A program made the translations under genes and the position numbers. Positions 34,327-43,302 of a stretch of DNA of 64,000 bases are shown here, one piece after another (position 1 is the first letter of the stretch; the number at the start of each line of letters is the position of its first letter). The notes beneath the pieces were generated by a model. The model was not told where the DNA came from, did not search any database, and saw nothing but the letters and a program-made list of their open reading frames with translations. The stretch lies in the NCBI GenBank assembly GCA_963736715.1, contig CAVTQA010000015.1:1-64000 (forward strand). The letters are read 5' to 3'. The DNA comes from AP-15 sp963736715. Lineage in GTDB: Bacteria > Pseudomonadota > Alphaproteobacteria > ATCC43930 > CGMCC-115725.

Positions 34327-34521
34327 TCAATGGCACGGAAAACCGGCGGAGTGGCGCGTATCGTGAGCGGCGTTATGGGCGATATCGATGTGCGAAAACC
34401 CGACCACCCAGAGAACGAATACGCCGAGGACGGCGGCGAACACCGCCGCGGCGAGAGTGCCGGATCGCGGGAGGGTCCGAGACCCGATAGCCGGTCGGGA
34501 GCCGATGATGTGCGTTTGCAT
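34327..34521 (-). CDS. cbtB: cobalt transporter subunit CbtB
   Basis: 64 residues. One membrane helix (LAAAVFAAVLGVFVLWVVGF) followed by the metal-binding tail SHIDIAHNAAHDTRHSAGFP, ending CH. The five His plus Cys are the CbtB signature. First gene of the cbtB-cbtA-proline-rich operon. I looked for a cobalamin riboswitch in 34522-34660 and saw no B12 box. Confidence 0.85.
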   Translation of the reverse strand: MQTHIIGSRPAIGSRTLPRSGTLAAAVFAAVLGVFVLWVVGFSHIDIAHNAAHDTRHSAGFPCH

Positions 34522-34660
34522 GATCGTATCCGTGGCTAGAATGATTTCGACTACCGTTTACCTGATGCGGCCGGTCCTACGCCAGGGCCGGAATTGCCGG
34601 CTCGCTTGCTTAGTGGAGGGGAAGCGCATTAAAAAAAGCCGGTGGGGAGGGATTTGTGCC

Positions 34661-35149
34661 ATGTCCTGCGAGTATAGGTTTCGAGCGCCACGCGCTCGTC
34701 TTGCATCGCCCTTGCTTTGGTTGGCCGGCGCATTGCTGATTTCCGGCTGCACCGACCTCAAAAAAGCGATCGGGCTCGAACGATCGACGCCCGACGAGTT
34801 TGCCGTCGAATCGCGCGCGCCGCTCGAGATGCCGCCCGATTTCGACCTGCGACCGCCGCAACCCGGCGCCTCGCGGCCACAGGATACAAGTTCGGACAAG
34901 CTGGCCCGCCAAGTCATCGAACAGGCGGGACCCGGCGAGCCGGGCAAGCAGGCGCCCGATTTCCGCCTGCGCCGTGCCGAGGACGGGCTGCCCGACATCG
35001 GCGCCCGCAGCGGTCAGGCGCCGGACCCGAACGCCGTGGTGGGTGAGCAGAGTCTGTCGAGCAAGCTCTTGGACTACCAGCCGAGCACTGGAGGCCAGCC
35101 CGCGCCTGTCGAGAATCGTGAGACCACCCCGCTGAAGGGAGTGTATTGA
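34661..35149 (+). CDS. DUF3035 family lipoprotein
   Basis: 162 residues. Lipobox at LLISGC, then TDLKKAIGLERSTPDEFAVE and SRAPLEMPPDFDLRPPQPGA, the signature of DUF3035 (BamF-like) lipoproteins found downstream of lspA in alphaproteobacteria, thought to sit at the outer membrane. GGGGAGG lies about 10 bases before the ATG at 34661. The normal downstream partners, a pair of M16 peptidases, are reduced to a remnant. Confidence 0.85.
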   Translation: MSCEYRFRAPRARLASPLLWLAGALLISGCTDLKKAIGLERSTPDEFAVESRAPLEMPPDFDLRPPQPGASRPQDTSSDKLARQVIEQAGPGEPGKQAPDFRLRRAEDGLPDIGARSGQAPDPNAVVGEQSLSSKLLDYQPSTGGQPAPVENRETTPLKGVY

Positions 35150-35728
35150 CCACCCGGCAACTGGTGCCGCAAAGCCCGTTACCTTCGGCCACGTCGGGCC
35201 GAAACGGGACGATCCCGATTGGTACGCGGCGCGCATGGTCAACGACATCCTCGGCGGCGGCGGATTTCGCGGCCGGCTGATGCGGGAGATCCGCGAAAGG
35301 CGCGAGTTGGCCTATGGCGTGTCGACCGAGCTCGTCTCGTTCCGGCACGCCGGGCTGATCCTCGGCAGTGTCGCGACCGTTAATCGCGGGTGGCCCAGTC
35401 GATCGCCCTTATACGCGTGGAGTGGCGGCGGATGCGCGATGAAGGTCCAAGCGAGGCGGAACTCGATCTCGCCAAGGATTTTCTGGTCGGCTCCTTTCCC
35501 TTGACCCTTGATACGAGTGCGCGGGTCGCCGCGCTCGTCGAGATCCAGTTCGAAAATCTCGGGATCGGCTACCTCGACCGCCGGGCGGCGCTGTTCGGGG
35601 CAGTGACCTTGGATCAGGCCAAGAAGGTCGCCCATACTCTGCTCGACCCCGACGGCTTGAGTTTCGCCCTCGTCGGCGATCCCGCCGATTTGGCCCCGAC
35701 CCGCATCGTGGCCGGACCCGGGGCTTTG
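35150..35728 (+). pseudogene. C-terminal remnant of an M16 zinc-peptidase-like gene
   Basis: Starting directly after the DUF3035 stop, the frame reads VTFGHVGPKRDDPDWYAARM and VNDILGGGGFRGRLMREIRE, the C-terminal half of M16B peptidases. Near 35390 it shifts to VAQSIALIRVEWRRMRDEGP, continuing to LVGDPADLAPTRIV. The N-terminal half with the HxxEH zinc site is missing, and no stop separates it from the DUF72 gene. Confidence 0.75.
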
Positions 35729-36502
35729 ATGAGCTCCGCACCTTTAATGAACTCCGGGCCGAGCATCCGGGTCGGGATCGGTGGCTGGGTGTTTCCGCCG
35801 TGGCGCGGCGTCTTCTATCCGCCCGGCCTGCCGCAAGCGCGAGAGCTCGCCCATGCGAGCCGCCAAGTCACCGCGATCGAGATCAACGGCACTTTCTACG
35901 GCTCGCAAAAGCCAGCGAGCTTTCGCCGCTGGCACGACGAGACACCGGAAAATTTTATCTTTTCGCTGAAGGGCCCGCGCTTTGTCACGCACCGCTCAGA
36001 TCTGGCGACCGCAGGCCCTTCGATCGACCGCTTCTTCTCGACCGGCGTGCTTGAATTGCGCGACAAGCTCGGGCCGGTCCTGTGGCAATTCGCTCCGCGG
36101 ATGGCTTTCGACGAAGCCGGTTTTGCCGCCTTTCTCGAATTGCTGCCGCAGCAGCTCGATGGCCGCACCATACGCCATGTTGTCGAGGTACGCCATCGAA
36201 GCTTCTCGGCGCCGTCCTTTACCGAGCTGTTGAGCCGGCATCGCGTCGTTGTCGCCCTAGTGGACGACGACAACTATCCGGCATTCGAAGCGATCACCGG
36301 CGACTTCGTCTACGCCCGCCTGCGCCGTTGCGCGGAGGGCGAATCGACCGGCTATGCGCCAGACGCGCTCGATGGTTGGGCCGAGCGCTTCCGCAAACAT
36401 TCGGCCGAGGGCGGGCATGACTGCTTCGTCTATTTTATCAATGGCGCGAAGGTCCGCGCCCCTGCCGCGGCACAGGCTCTTCTTCAGAGGCTCGCGAACT
36501 AG
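35729..36502 (+). CDS. DUF72 family protein (YecE-like, TIM-barrel)
   Basis: 257 residues. IRVGIGGWVFPPWRGVFYPP, TAIEINGTFYGSQKPASFRR, FIFSLKGPRFVTH and VVEVRHRSF are the standard DUF72 blocks; the C-terminus has FVYARLRR and GHDCFVYFINGAKV. Function unknown; no signal peptide. ATGs at 35729 and 35747 are possible; the frame is open upstream into the M16 relic, so a fused product beginning near 35390 cannot be excluded. Confidence 0.85.
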   Translation: MSSAPLMNSGPSIRVGIGGWVFPPWRGVFYPPGLPQARELAHASRQVTAIEINGTFYGSQKPASFRRWHDETPENFIFSLKGPRFVTHRSDLATAGPSIDRFFSTGVLELRDKLGPVLWQFAPRMAFDEAGFAAFLELLPQQLDGRTIRHVVEVRHRSFSAPSFTELLSRHRVVVALVDDDNYPAFEAITGDFVYARLRRCAEGESTGYAPDALDGWAERFRKHSAEGGHDCFVYFINGAKVRAPAAAQALLQRLAN

Positions 36503-37379
36503 CTCTACCAGGAACGAGTAGCAGATTGTGGGCGTCGCCCGCGCAAAACGGCGGGTCGAGCGCGACATAGGCCGGCCAATCGGCCGGCGCCATTCCGTAA
36601 TCGAGTAGGATGCCGAGCATCCGATAGCCGAGCCCGGCCAGCCGATCGTAGATGGCCGCGCGATCTCCGTCCGCCTCGTGGCCGGTCTCGATCACCAGTA
36701 CCGGGCGGTGCCGGTCGAGGATGGCGGCCGCTCCGTCGAGGACGCGGCGCTCGTGGCCCTCGACGTCGATCTTGATCAGGTCGAGCCGCGCGAAGTCGTG
36801 CTCGGCGGCGAGCGAATCGAGGCTGCGCAACGGGACCTGCAGAGCGTCGTGCCCGGCACAAGCGGGTCCGATCCGTGCAGCGCCGGTGTCGGTGCGCGCG
36901 GACGTCACGACCGGCACGGCGAAATCCGTGGTGCCGTCGTGGTCGCCGATGGCGCAATGGACGATTTCGGCCTGTGATAGGGCATTGGCGGCGAGCGTCG
37001 ATTCGAGGGCGGCGGCGCTGCGCGGCGCCGGCTCGATCGCGAGCACCCTCCCAGCCGCCCCGACCTTGCGGGCGAACGGCATGGTCCACTCGCCGAGGTT
37101 CGCGCCGACATCGATCACGACCGAGCCGGGCTGCAGGAAGCCGAGGACCGCCGGATGGACATAGGGCGGGTGGAGCAGGGCATGGCGGCCGCGGGCGTCG
37201 AGCGGGCTCGGCACATTCACGAGATCGCCGGTGCGGTGCAACACCAGCCCCCCGGGCCAGTCTCGTTCCAGCCGGGCGAGCAGGCGCTTTTCGCGCCACC
37301 GCCGAATGAGGCGGTCGCCCGGCGTTTCCGGCTCGCCTGGCGGGCGCAGCTTCCAAAGCGCCTTGAGCAGCGTCATCAT
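36438..37379 (-). CDS. FkbM family methyltransferase
   Basis: 313 residues. SVVIDVGANLGEWTMPFARK is motif I, AIEPAPRSAAALE motif II, and LIKIDVEGHERRVLDGA the FkbM-specific motif. The family O-methylates sugars or polyketides, often in envelope glycan clusters. The last about 22 residues overlap the convergent DUF72 3' end by 65 bases and look nonconserved. Start at 37379 chosen; an upstream ATG at 37424 would overlap the divergent SDR start. Confidence 0.8.
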   Translation of the reverse strand: MMTLLKALWKLRPPGEPETPGDRLIRRWREKRLLARLERDWPGGLVLHRTGDLVNVPSPLDARGRHALLHPPYVHPAVLGFLQPGSVVIDVGANLGEWTMPFARKVGAAGRVLAIEPAPRSAAALESTLAANALSQAEIVHCAIGDHDGTTDFAVPVVTSARTDTGAARIGPACAGHDALQVPLRSLDSLAAEHDFARLDLIKIDVEGHERRVLDGAAAILDRHRPVLVIETGHEADGDRAAIYDRLAGLGYRMLGILLDYGMAPADWPAYVALDPPFCAGDAHNLLLVPGRASSRASEEEPVPRQGRGPSRH

Positions 37380-37416
37380 GGCCCGCAGATCGCCGGGCTC
37401 TTGTCGGAGATTTCTG

Positions 37417-38172
37417 ATGACCATGTTCGATCTAACCGGACGCGTCGCCGTCGTCACCGGCGGGAATGGCGGGATCGGGCTCGGCATGGCGCGCGGGCTC
37501 GCCGCGGCGGGCGCCCGCGTCGTGGTGGCGGCGCGCAACGCCGAGAAGGCCGAGGCAGCGCTGGCCGAACTCGGTAACCAAAGCACCTTCATCGCGCTGA
37601 ATGTAGCCGACGAGAGCTCGTGCCGGGCGATGATCGACCAGACGGAAAAGCGGTTCGGCCGGCTCGATGTCCTCGTCAACAACGCCGGAACCTCGATCCG
37701 CAAACCGCCGGAGACCTATACCGCGGCCGAATGGCATGCCGTGCTCGACACCAATCTGACCGGCGCGTTTCTGTGCTCGCAAGCCGCCCACCCGGTCATG
37801 AAGCAAAGCGGCGGCGGCAAGATCATCAATATCGGCTCGATGTTCGCGCTGTTCGGCTCAGCTTACGCCGCCCCTTATGCCGCGAGCAAAGGCGCCCTCG
37901 TCCAATTGACCAAGTCGCTCGCCGCTGCCTGGGCGGCGGACAACATCCAGGTCAACGCCGTATTGCCCGGTTGGATCGACACCGAGCTGACCCGCGACGC
38001 CCGCCAGCAGGTCGCCGGATTGCACGAGCGGGTACTGGCCCGCACCCCGGCCGGCCGCTGGGGCGTGCCCGAAGACCTCGCCGGCATCGCCGTGTTCCTC
38101 GCCTCGCCCGCCTCCGATTTCATCACCGGCGCCGCGATCCCGGTCGATGGCGGCTTCTCTGCGATGGGGTAG
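37417..38172 (+). CDS. short-chain dehydrogenase/reductase
   Basis: 251 residues, classical SDR. VAVVTGGNGGIGLGMARGL binds the cofactor, NNAGTS at beta-4, catalytic Ser in NIGSMFALFGS, YAASKGA as Tyr/Lys, and a PVDGGFSAMG end. The overall pattern is close to 2-deoxy-gluconate / glucose dehydrogenase SDRs. GGAG precedes the ATG at 37417 by 8 bases. Divergent from the FkbM gene, convergent with the glycosyltransferase. Confidence 0.88.
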   Translation: MTMFDLTGRVAVVTGGNGGIGLGMARGLAAAGARVVVAARNAEKAEAALAELGNQSTFIALNVADESSCRAMIDQTEKRFGRLDVLVNNAGTSIRKPPETYTAAEWHAVLDTNLTGAFLCSQAAHPVMKQSGGGKIINIGSMFALFGSAYAAPYAASKGALVQLTKSLAAAWAADNIQVNAVLPGWIDTELTRDARQQVAGLHERVLARTPAGRWGVPEDLAGIAVFLASPASDFITGAAIPVDGGFSAMG

Positions 38173-38187
38173 GTCTCGGGTGGTATG

Positions 38188-39202
38188 TCACGCCGCCGCC
38201 AAGCGCAGGCATGGCCGACAATGCGAAATGAACTGCAGCGCGCTTCGTTCCCAGGATTGAGTGAGTGCAAACGCGCGGCAGGCCGCGCGCGAAATCGTCA
38301 GTGCCTTGAGGCAGGCAAATTTGAGATCTTCGTCGAGCACGCCGACCGGATTGCCGCCAATCACGTCCCTGTGGTCCCGGAACAGGATACGCGGCAACCG
38401 GAACACCGCAGGCCAACGCCTCAAGCTGAACGACGCCGAATGTGTCGGTTCGGCTGGGAAAGACGAATACGTCTGCCGCCGCGAGATGTGCGGCCAAGGT
38501 TTCCCCTTCCAGCTGCCCGAGAAAATGGGCATTCGGAAAACGCTGCTGCAGCTCGGCCGCCTGCGGCCCGTCGCCGATGACGACCTTCGAGCCAGGCAGA
38601 TCGAGCGCCAGGAATGCCGCCAAGTTCTTTTCCACAGCCAGCCGGCCGACGCTGACAAAAATCGGGCGTGGCAGATCGATTGCCATGGCGCGCTCGGGGC
38701 AAAAGAGGTCGGTATCGACACCTCGTGTCCACATCGCCAGATGCGCAAAGCCGCGATTGCGAAGCTCATCGAGCAATGAGCGGGTTGACACCATCGTCAC
38801 CGCCGCCGCCGCGTGAAAGCGGCGCAACACGGCGTAGCTCCATGACAGGGGGACCGGCAGCCGTGCCGAAATATATTCCGGAAAGCGGGTCATGTAGCTG
38901 GTCGTAAAGGAGATTTTTTGCGCGAGACAATAGCGCCGCACTATTTGCCCGATTGGTCCTTCGGTGGCGATATGCAGCGCATCGGGTGCTGCAAGCTCAA
39001 TGCGACGCACGATTTCCCGCCAGGTCGGAATGCCGCAGCGAATGCTCGGATAGGTCGGCAATGGAAAGGTCGGAAAGCCTTCCGGTGTCAGAAACTCGAT
39101 CTCGGCACCCAGCTTGCCTGCATTGGCGGCGAGAGACTGCAGGCTCCTTACCACCCCGTTGACCTGCGGCGACCATGCGTCGGTAGCGATCAGTATTCGC
39201 AT
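38188..39202 (-). pseudogene. GT4-type glycosyltransferase, one frameshift
   Basis: Reads MRILIATDAWSPQVNGVVRS at the start and VFVSVGRLAVEKN, AADVFVFPSRTDTFGVVQLE in the nucleotide-sugar domain (E-x7-E), matching GT-B glycosyltransferases of the MgtA/PimB kind that mannosylate or glycosylate lipid anchors. Near 38370 the frame moves from VAAYPVPGP to DVIGGNPVGVLDEDLKFACL and ends at 38188. About 337 residues if restored. It lies 14 bases after the phosphatidylserine decarboxylase stop, so the two are one transcription unit. Confidence 0.75.
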
Positions 39203-39216
39203 CGCGCTCGCGCTGC

Positions 39217-40086
39217 TCAAGACGGCAGCCGCATCAGCGGCCTGCCCATACGGATGACCGCACGCTCCTTCACCGATTCGCAAACGGCGACGCCCTTGGG
39301 TGCAAATACGATGATGGTCGAGCCGTGTTGAAACCATCCCATTTCCTGCCCTTTGCTGAACGAGGCCCGGCAGGGAATCTCGGCTTTCCCGCGATATTGC
39401 ATGTTCAACAGGCCGTCCAAGAAATGCAGGCGGATGCTCGCGACGAGAATCGCGGCCACCGGCACCAGGGTAATCACGGCGCCCGACGGGCGGAGTGTCG
39501 TGCGAATGACTGCGCGCTCATTCTTGCAGAACAACTTGGCAATGCGAGCGAGCGCGATCGGATTGACGTTCCACGTATCGCCGGAAATGTAGGTGACCTT
39601 ATCGACAATGCAGTCGTATGGCGCATGGAAGCGATGGTACATGCTGGGCGTCAGCCGCAACGTGACGTATTGGCCATCGCGATAGAGTTGGACGAGCTGC
39701 GGGTCGATCAGCAACTCCTGCAATGAGTAGGGAGATCCCTTGGCCTGGATCAGCTCGATTCCGTCGATCCGTCCGCAGGCGCCGACAATGGCATCGCAAG
39801 GGCTGGTTAAAACATGCGGGTCGCGGTCCACCGGACGCGCACCGGGTTTCAGCTCTCGCGTGAAGCACGCATGCAAGCTCGTGAAGCGCTGAGTTTGCGA
39901 TTCGCTGAGGTCGAGATCGGCGAACAGCCGCCAGATGCCGATTGAGGCTCTCGCCAGGAGCGGCGCCTCGATCTGGCTGAACCAGCCGAAAAACCGATTC
40001 GCCAAATGATGCGGGATACGGTTCGACAGCAGAAAACCGATGTCCTCCCGCAGCGGGGCTTTGGCGGATGTCGCTCGCGTTGTCAT
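39217..40086 (-). CDS. psd: phosphatidylserine decarboxylase
   Basis: 289 residues. PSD family with the autocleavage motif in EMGWFQHGSTIIVFAPKG, where the Ser of GST becomes the pyruvoyl group, and the conserved YHRFHAPYDC and TSPCDAIVG. This is the long, E. coli-like form. It makes phosphatidylethanolamine at the inner membrane. The product would be the substrate of the PmtA-like enzyme at 42502-43185. The start is only 23 bases from the divergent aminotransferase start. Confidence 0.88.
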   Translation of the reverse strand: MTTRATSAKAPLREDIGFLLSNRIPHHLANRFFGWFSQIEAPLLARASIGIWRLFADLDLSESQTQRFTSLHACFTRELKPGARPVDRDPHVLTSPCDAIVGACGRIDGIELIQAKGSPYSLQELLIDPQLVQLYRDGQYVTLRLTPSMYHRFHAPYDCIVDKVTYISGDTWNVNPIALARIAKLFCKNERAVIRTTLRPSGAVITLVPVAAILVASIRLHFLDGLLNMQYRGKAEIPCRASFSKGQEMGWFQHGSTIIVFAPKGVAVCESVKERAVIRMGRPLMRLPS

Positions 40087-40109
40087 ATTCTTGAAAAAAT
40101 CATGGATTA

Positions 40110-41810
40110 ATGACTGGAGTCATGGAGGCGGCAATCACCACCGCCGCCGCTTACAGCCTGGGCGCCATGGGTATGGCTGTGTCGGCGATCGGCCTGAAGG
40201 CGCGGCTGGAGCTGTCGAAGGCAAAGCACAGATCGCTCGCCGGGCATGCGCGCATTGCGCAACTCGTGGCGTCGCTGGTGCCGTTCTATCAATACGACGA
40301 AGCGCAGATCTTTAAGGCCGACGCGGCGCCGGATGTCGTTGTCGCGCGGCGGCGCGCCGATTTTGCGCGGCTGGCGGATCTCTACAGCAACCGTTATGCT
40401 CGTACATTGGATTTGACGGCCAAGGCCACTGAACTGATCTCGGATTTGCAATTCACCGAGGCGTATCGCGTTCCGTTTCAGTTCAGCCGACATGTGCGCC
40501 GGCATTTGCCGGTCGGCGCGTTTCTGGAATCGTCGTCCGGGGTCACGACCTCCGACCTCGATGGAAATTCGTTCTACGACCTCACCGGCTCTTACGGGGT
40601 CAACCTGTTCGGCTACGATTTCTACAAGGAGTGCATCGACCGCGGCATGAAGCGCGTGCATGCGCTCGGCCCGGTATTGGGCTCCTATCATCCGCTGGTC
40701 GCCGACAATGCGGCGCGCCTCGTGCGCCTGTCTGACATGGACGAGGTTTCGTTCCACATGTCCGGCACGGAGGCCGTCATGCAGGCGGTCAGGCTCGCGC
40801 GCTATCATACGAGGCGCTCCCACCTGGTGCGCTTTTGCGGCGCCTATCACGGCTGGTGGGGCGATGTGCAGCCGGGCGTCGGCAATCCGCTGCCGACGCA
40901 TGAAACCTACACCTTGAAGGACATGTCCGAGGCATCGCTGCGCGTGCTGCGCAGCCGACGCGACATCGCGTGCGTCCTCGTCAACCCCGTGCAGATCATG
41001 CACCCGAACAGCGGGGCGCCGGCCAATTCGACATTGGTCGACAGCACCAGGCAGGCGCATCTCGATCGCGCGGCCTATGCCGATTGGCTGAAGCAACTGC
41101 GCGCGGTCTGCACCGAGCACGGCATCGTGTTGATCTTCGACGAGGTATTCGCCGGCTTTCGTCTTGCGCCAGGCGGTGCGCAGGAATATTTCGGCGTCCA
41201 CGCCGATCTCGTGACCTATGGCAAGACTCTCGGCGGCGGTCTGCCGATCGGCGCCGTGTGCGGGCGCAAGCACCTGATGAAACGCTTCCGCGAGGATCGG
41301 CCGGCCGATATTTGCTTCGCGCGCGGCACGTTCAATTCGCACCCCTATGTCATGGCGGCAATGAACGAATTCCTGCGGCGCCTCGAAGAGCCGGCGATCG
41401 GCGCGCTCTACCGCAACCTCGATGAGGTTTGGGATGGCCGCGCCGCGGCGCTCAATCGGCGGCTGCGCGATGCCGGGTGGCCGGTGCAAGTGGCAAACCT
41501 GTCGTCGATCTGGACTATTTGTTACACGCGGCCTTCCGCCTATAACTGGATGTTCCAATACTATCTGCGGGCGGAGGGTCTTGCGCTGAGCTGGGTCGGC
41601 ACCGGCAGGCTCATTTTCAGCCTGAATTATACCGAAGCCGATTACCAGGCAGTCGCCGACCGCTTCGTCGCCGCGGCCGAAGCGATGCAGCACGGCGGCT
41701 GGTGGTGGGACGATCCGCTCGCCAGCAACCGCAAGATCAAGCGTCGCATTTTGCGCGAGATGATCGCTCATCGATTGTCGCCGCAGCACGCCGGACGGGC
41801 GCCGGGCTGA
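40110..41810 (+). CDS. class III PLP aminotransferase, glutamate-1-semialdehyde aminomutase-like
   Basis: 566 residues. The C-terminal 430 residues are a class III aminotransferase: YDLTGSYGVNLFGYD, FHMSGTEAVMQAVRLAR, FCGAYHGWWGD, LIFDEVFAGFRL and the PLP Lys in VTYGKTLGGGLPIGA. About 110 extra N-terminal residues (helical, with a hydrophobic start AAYSLGAMGMAVSAIGL) are unusual and suggest membrane attachment. Hemes are not made from this type in isolation, so a specialised amino-lipid or amino-sugar role near psd is inferred. Confidence 0.8.
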   Translation: MTGVMEAAITTAAAYSLGAMGMAVSAIGLKARLELSKAKHRSLAGHARIAQLVASLVPFYQYDEAQIFKADAAPDVVVARRRADFARLADLYSNRYARTLDLTAKATELISDLQFTEAYRVPFQFSRHVRRHLPVGAFLESSSGVTTSDLDGNSFYDLTGSYGVNLFGYDFYKECIDRGMKRVHALGPVLGSYHPLVADNAARLVRLSDMDEVSFHMSGTEAVMQAVRLARYHTRRSHLVRFCGAYHGWWGDVQPGVGNPLPTHETYTLKDMSEASLRVLRSRRDIACVLVNPVQIMHPNSGAPANSTLVDSTRQAHLDRAAYADWLKQLRAVCTEHGIVLIFDEVFAGFRLAPGGAQEYFGVHADLVTYGKTLGGGLPIGAVCGRKHLMKRFREDRPADICFARGTFNSHPYVMAAMNEFLRRLEEPAIGALYRNLDEVWDGRAAALNRRLRDAGWPVQVANLSSIWTICYTRPSAYNWMFQYYLRAEGLALSWVGTGRLIFSLNYTEADYQAVADRFVAAAEAMQHGGWWWDDPLASNRKIKRRILREMIAHRLSPQHAGRAPG

Positions 41811-41829
41811 ATAGCGCCTGCCCCCGCCG

Positions 41830-42438
41830 TCAGTGGCTGTGGCCGAGCACCATCCGGTCGTCGAGATCCCCCCGCATTAGATAGTACGGGGCTTTGTAAT
41901 AAAGTTTGATGTCGTGGAAGGGATCGGTCAGGATCTTGATTGCCCAAACCAATCCGGTTTGCAGATCCCTAATGAAGAACAACTGAATGGAACGCAAAAT
42001 TACCCCAGCGACCCCGATGAACAGCCAACACATTCCGAGCTGATGAAAAAATCCGAGTGCGCTTTCCCACGGGTTGATCATTCCGAAGAAAGTCGGCCTG
42101 AAGTACAGCGGCAGCGGAGACAAGGCCCAGATTGAAAGCAGCACGACCTTGCGGCGGAGATTGTAGCCGACCTTGACCGCCTCTTTGTATTCGTGACTGG
42201 CGTCGTTGACCGCATCGTAACCCTTCGGCTCAAAAAAGAAATGGCCGATCTGGCGGCTGGTCATCGAAATCATCCATCCGATCATGGCGGCTATCGCCGG
42301 CTCCCAGAACAGCAAGAAATAGGTGAGAATGAAGCTCGTCGCGCTTAATAGATGAAGCGATTGGTTTACTAGGCTGTGGTGATAGTATCGATGATCGTCC
42401 CAACGCTGAATTTTCAGCGTCTGCCTAAAGCCACTCAT
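41830..42438 (-). CDS. polytopic membrane protein, possibly Mpo1-like
   Basis: 202 residues with about four membrane helices and a His-rich cytosolic pattern: RYYHHSLVNQSLHLLSA, QIGHFFFEPKGYD and YYKAPYYLMRG. The H-x(n)-G-H-F-F-F-E arrangement recalls Mpo1/DUF962 and fatty-acid-hydroxylase-like diiron membrane proteins, but the match is not firm. It sits between the aminotransferase and the PmtA-like gene, so a lipid substrate is plausible. Confidence 0.5.
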   Translation of the reverse strand: MSGFRQTLKIQRWDDHRYYHHSLVNQSLHLLSATSFILTYFLLFWEPAIAAMIGWMISMTSRQIGHFFFEPKGYDAVNDASHEYKEAVKVGYNLRRKVVLLSIWALSPLPLYFRPTFFGMINPWESALGFFHQLGMCWLFIGVAGVILRSIQLFFIRDLQTGLVWAIKILTDPFHDIKLYYKAPYYLMRGDLDDRMVLGHSH

Positions 42439-42501
42439 CCGAAGATCCCCCTTTTGACGAGTATTGGCGCAGTCAGCTGCGAATCGGGCAGTCTGCGGTG
42501 C

Positions 42502-43185
42502 TCACGCTCCTGCCTCTAGTTGGAATTTCACAAACCTGAGCAGCGAGAAATGACCGAACGGCGGCACTGGCCGGCGCTCGATCAGGCGCACATCGGTTCG
42601 CCGTTCGGTCCACAGAGCGAATCGGTCCCAAGGAAACTCGGCGCGCCATCCGAGCCGGCAGACGACCGGTTGCAACAACCGTTCGACCAGGTGCCGAAAG
42701 CCGCGATCCGCCCCGATGCGGCTGAGGAGGATCATCTCGCCGCCCGGTCTGAGCATTCGGGCGCACTCGTCGAGCGCCGCCTCCGGGTGTGGCACGGTCG
42801 AAATTACGTGATTCGCCACGACGACGTCGAACGAAGCATCGGGGAATGACAGATGCTCGGCATCCATCACCTCCAACTTCTCGACATTGGTCAGGGACAG
42901 GTCGGCCACTCGCCGCTGCGCTTTGCGGAGCATCGCCTCGGAAAGATCTATCCCGATTATGCGATTCTGGGAGGAGTAGCCCGGGAGCGAGATGCCCGTG
43001 CCGACACCGACTTCGAGAATCCGGCCACCGACCTGCTCTGCCGCGGCGATCGCCGCCCGCCGCCCGCGATCGAACACGGCGCCAAAGACCAGATCGTACA
43101 CCGGAGCCCAGCGCGCATACGCCTTCTGCAGAGTGACCCTGTCGAGTTCTGCCGGCGATTTCTTCCCAACTGCATCCGTCACCAA
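42502..43185 (-). CDS. pmtA: PmtA-like phosphatidylethanolamine N-methyltransferase
   Basis: 227 residues. KAYARWAPVYDLVFGAVFDR followed by ILEVGVGTGISLPGY is the characteristic start of Bradyrhizobium/Agrobacterium-type PmtA. DMDAEHLSFPDASFD-like motif II and HVISTVPHPEAALDE follow. It uses SAM to methylate phosphatidylethanolamine toward phosphatidylcholine. The psd gene 2.4 kb away makes its substrate. Confidence 0.78.
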   Translation of the reverse strand: MVTDAVGKKSPAELDRVTLQKAYARWAPVYDLVFGAVFDRGRRAAIAAAEQVGGRILEVGVGTGISLPGYSSQNRIIGIDLSEAMLRKAQRRVADLSLTNVEKLEVMDAEHLSFPDASFDVVVANHVISTVPHPEAALDECARMLRPGGEMILLSRIGADRGFRHLVERLLQPVVCRLGWRAEFPWDRFALWTERRTDVRLIERRPVPPFGHFSLLRFVKFQLEAGA

Positions 43186-43302
43186 GCCCTGCCGCAGTCG
43201 TGTCCCGATTTCGTCACAAAGCCTAGCCGAGCCCTGTTACATCAACATGAACAAACTATTGCAATTGGATGGCGGCGGCTCTCCAGCCACCCTCTTGTAG
43301 TG

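Noticed and set aside
34522..34660. Cobalamin riboswitch before cbtB
   Set aside because: The minus strand shows GC-rich stems but no recognisable B12 box or surrounding conserved core.
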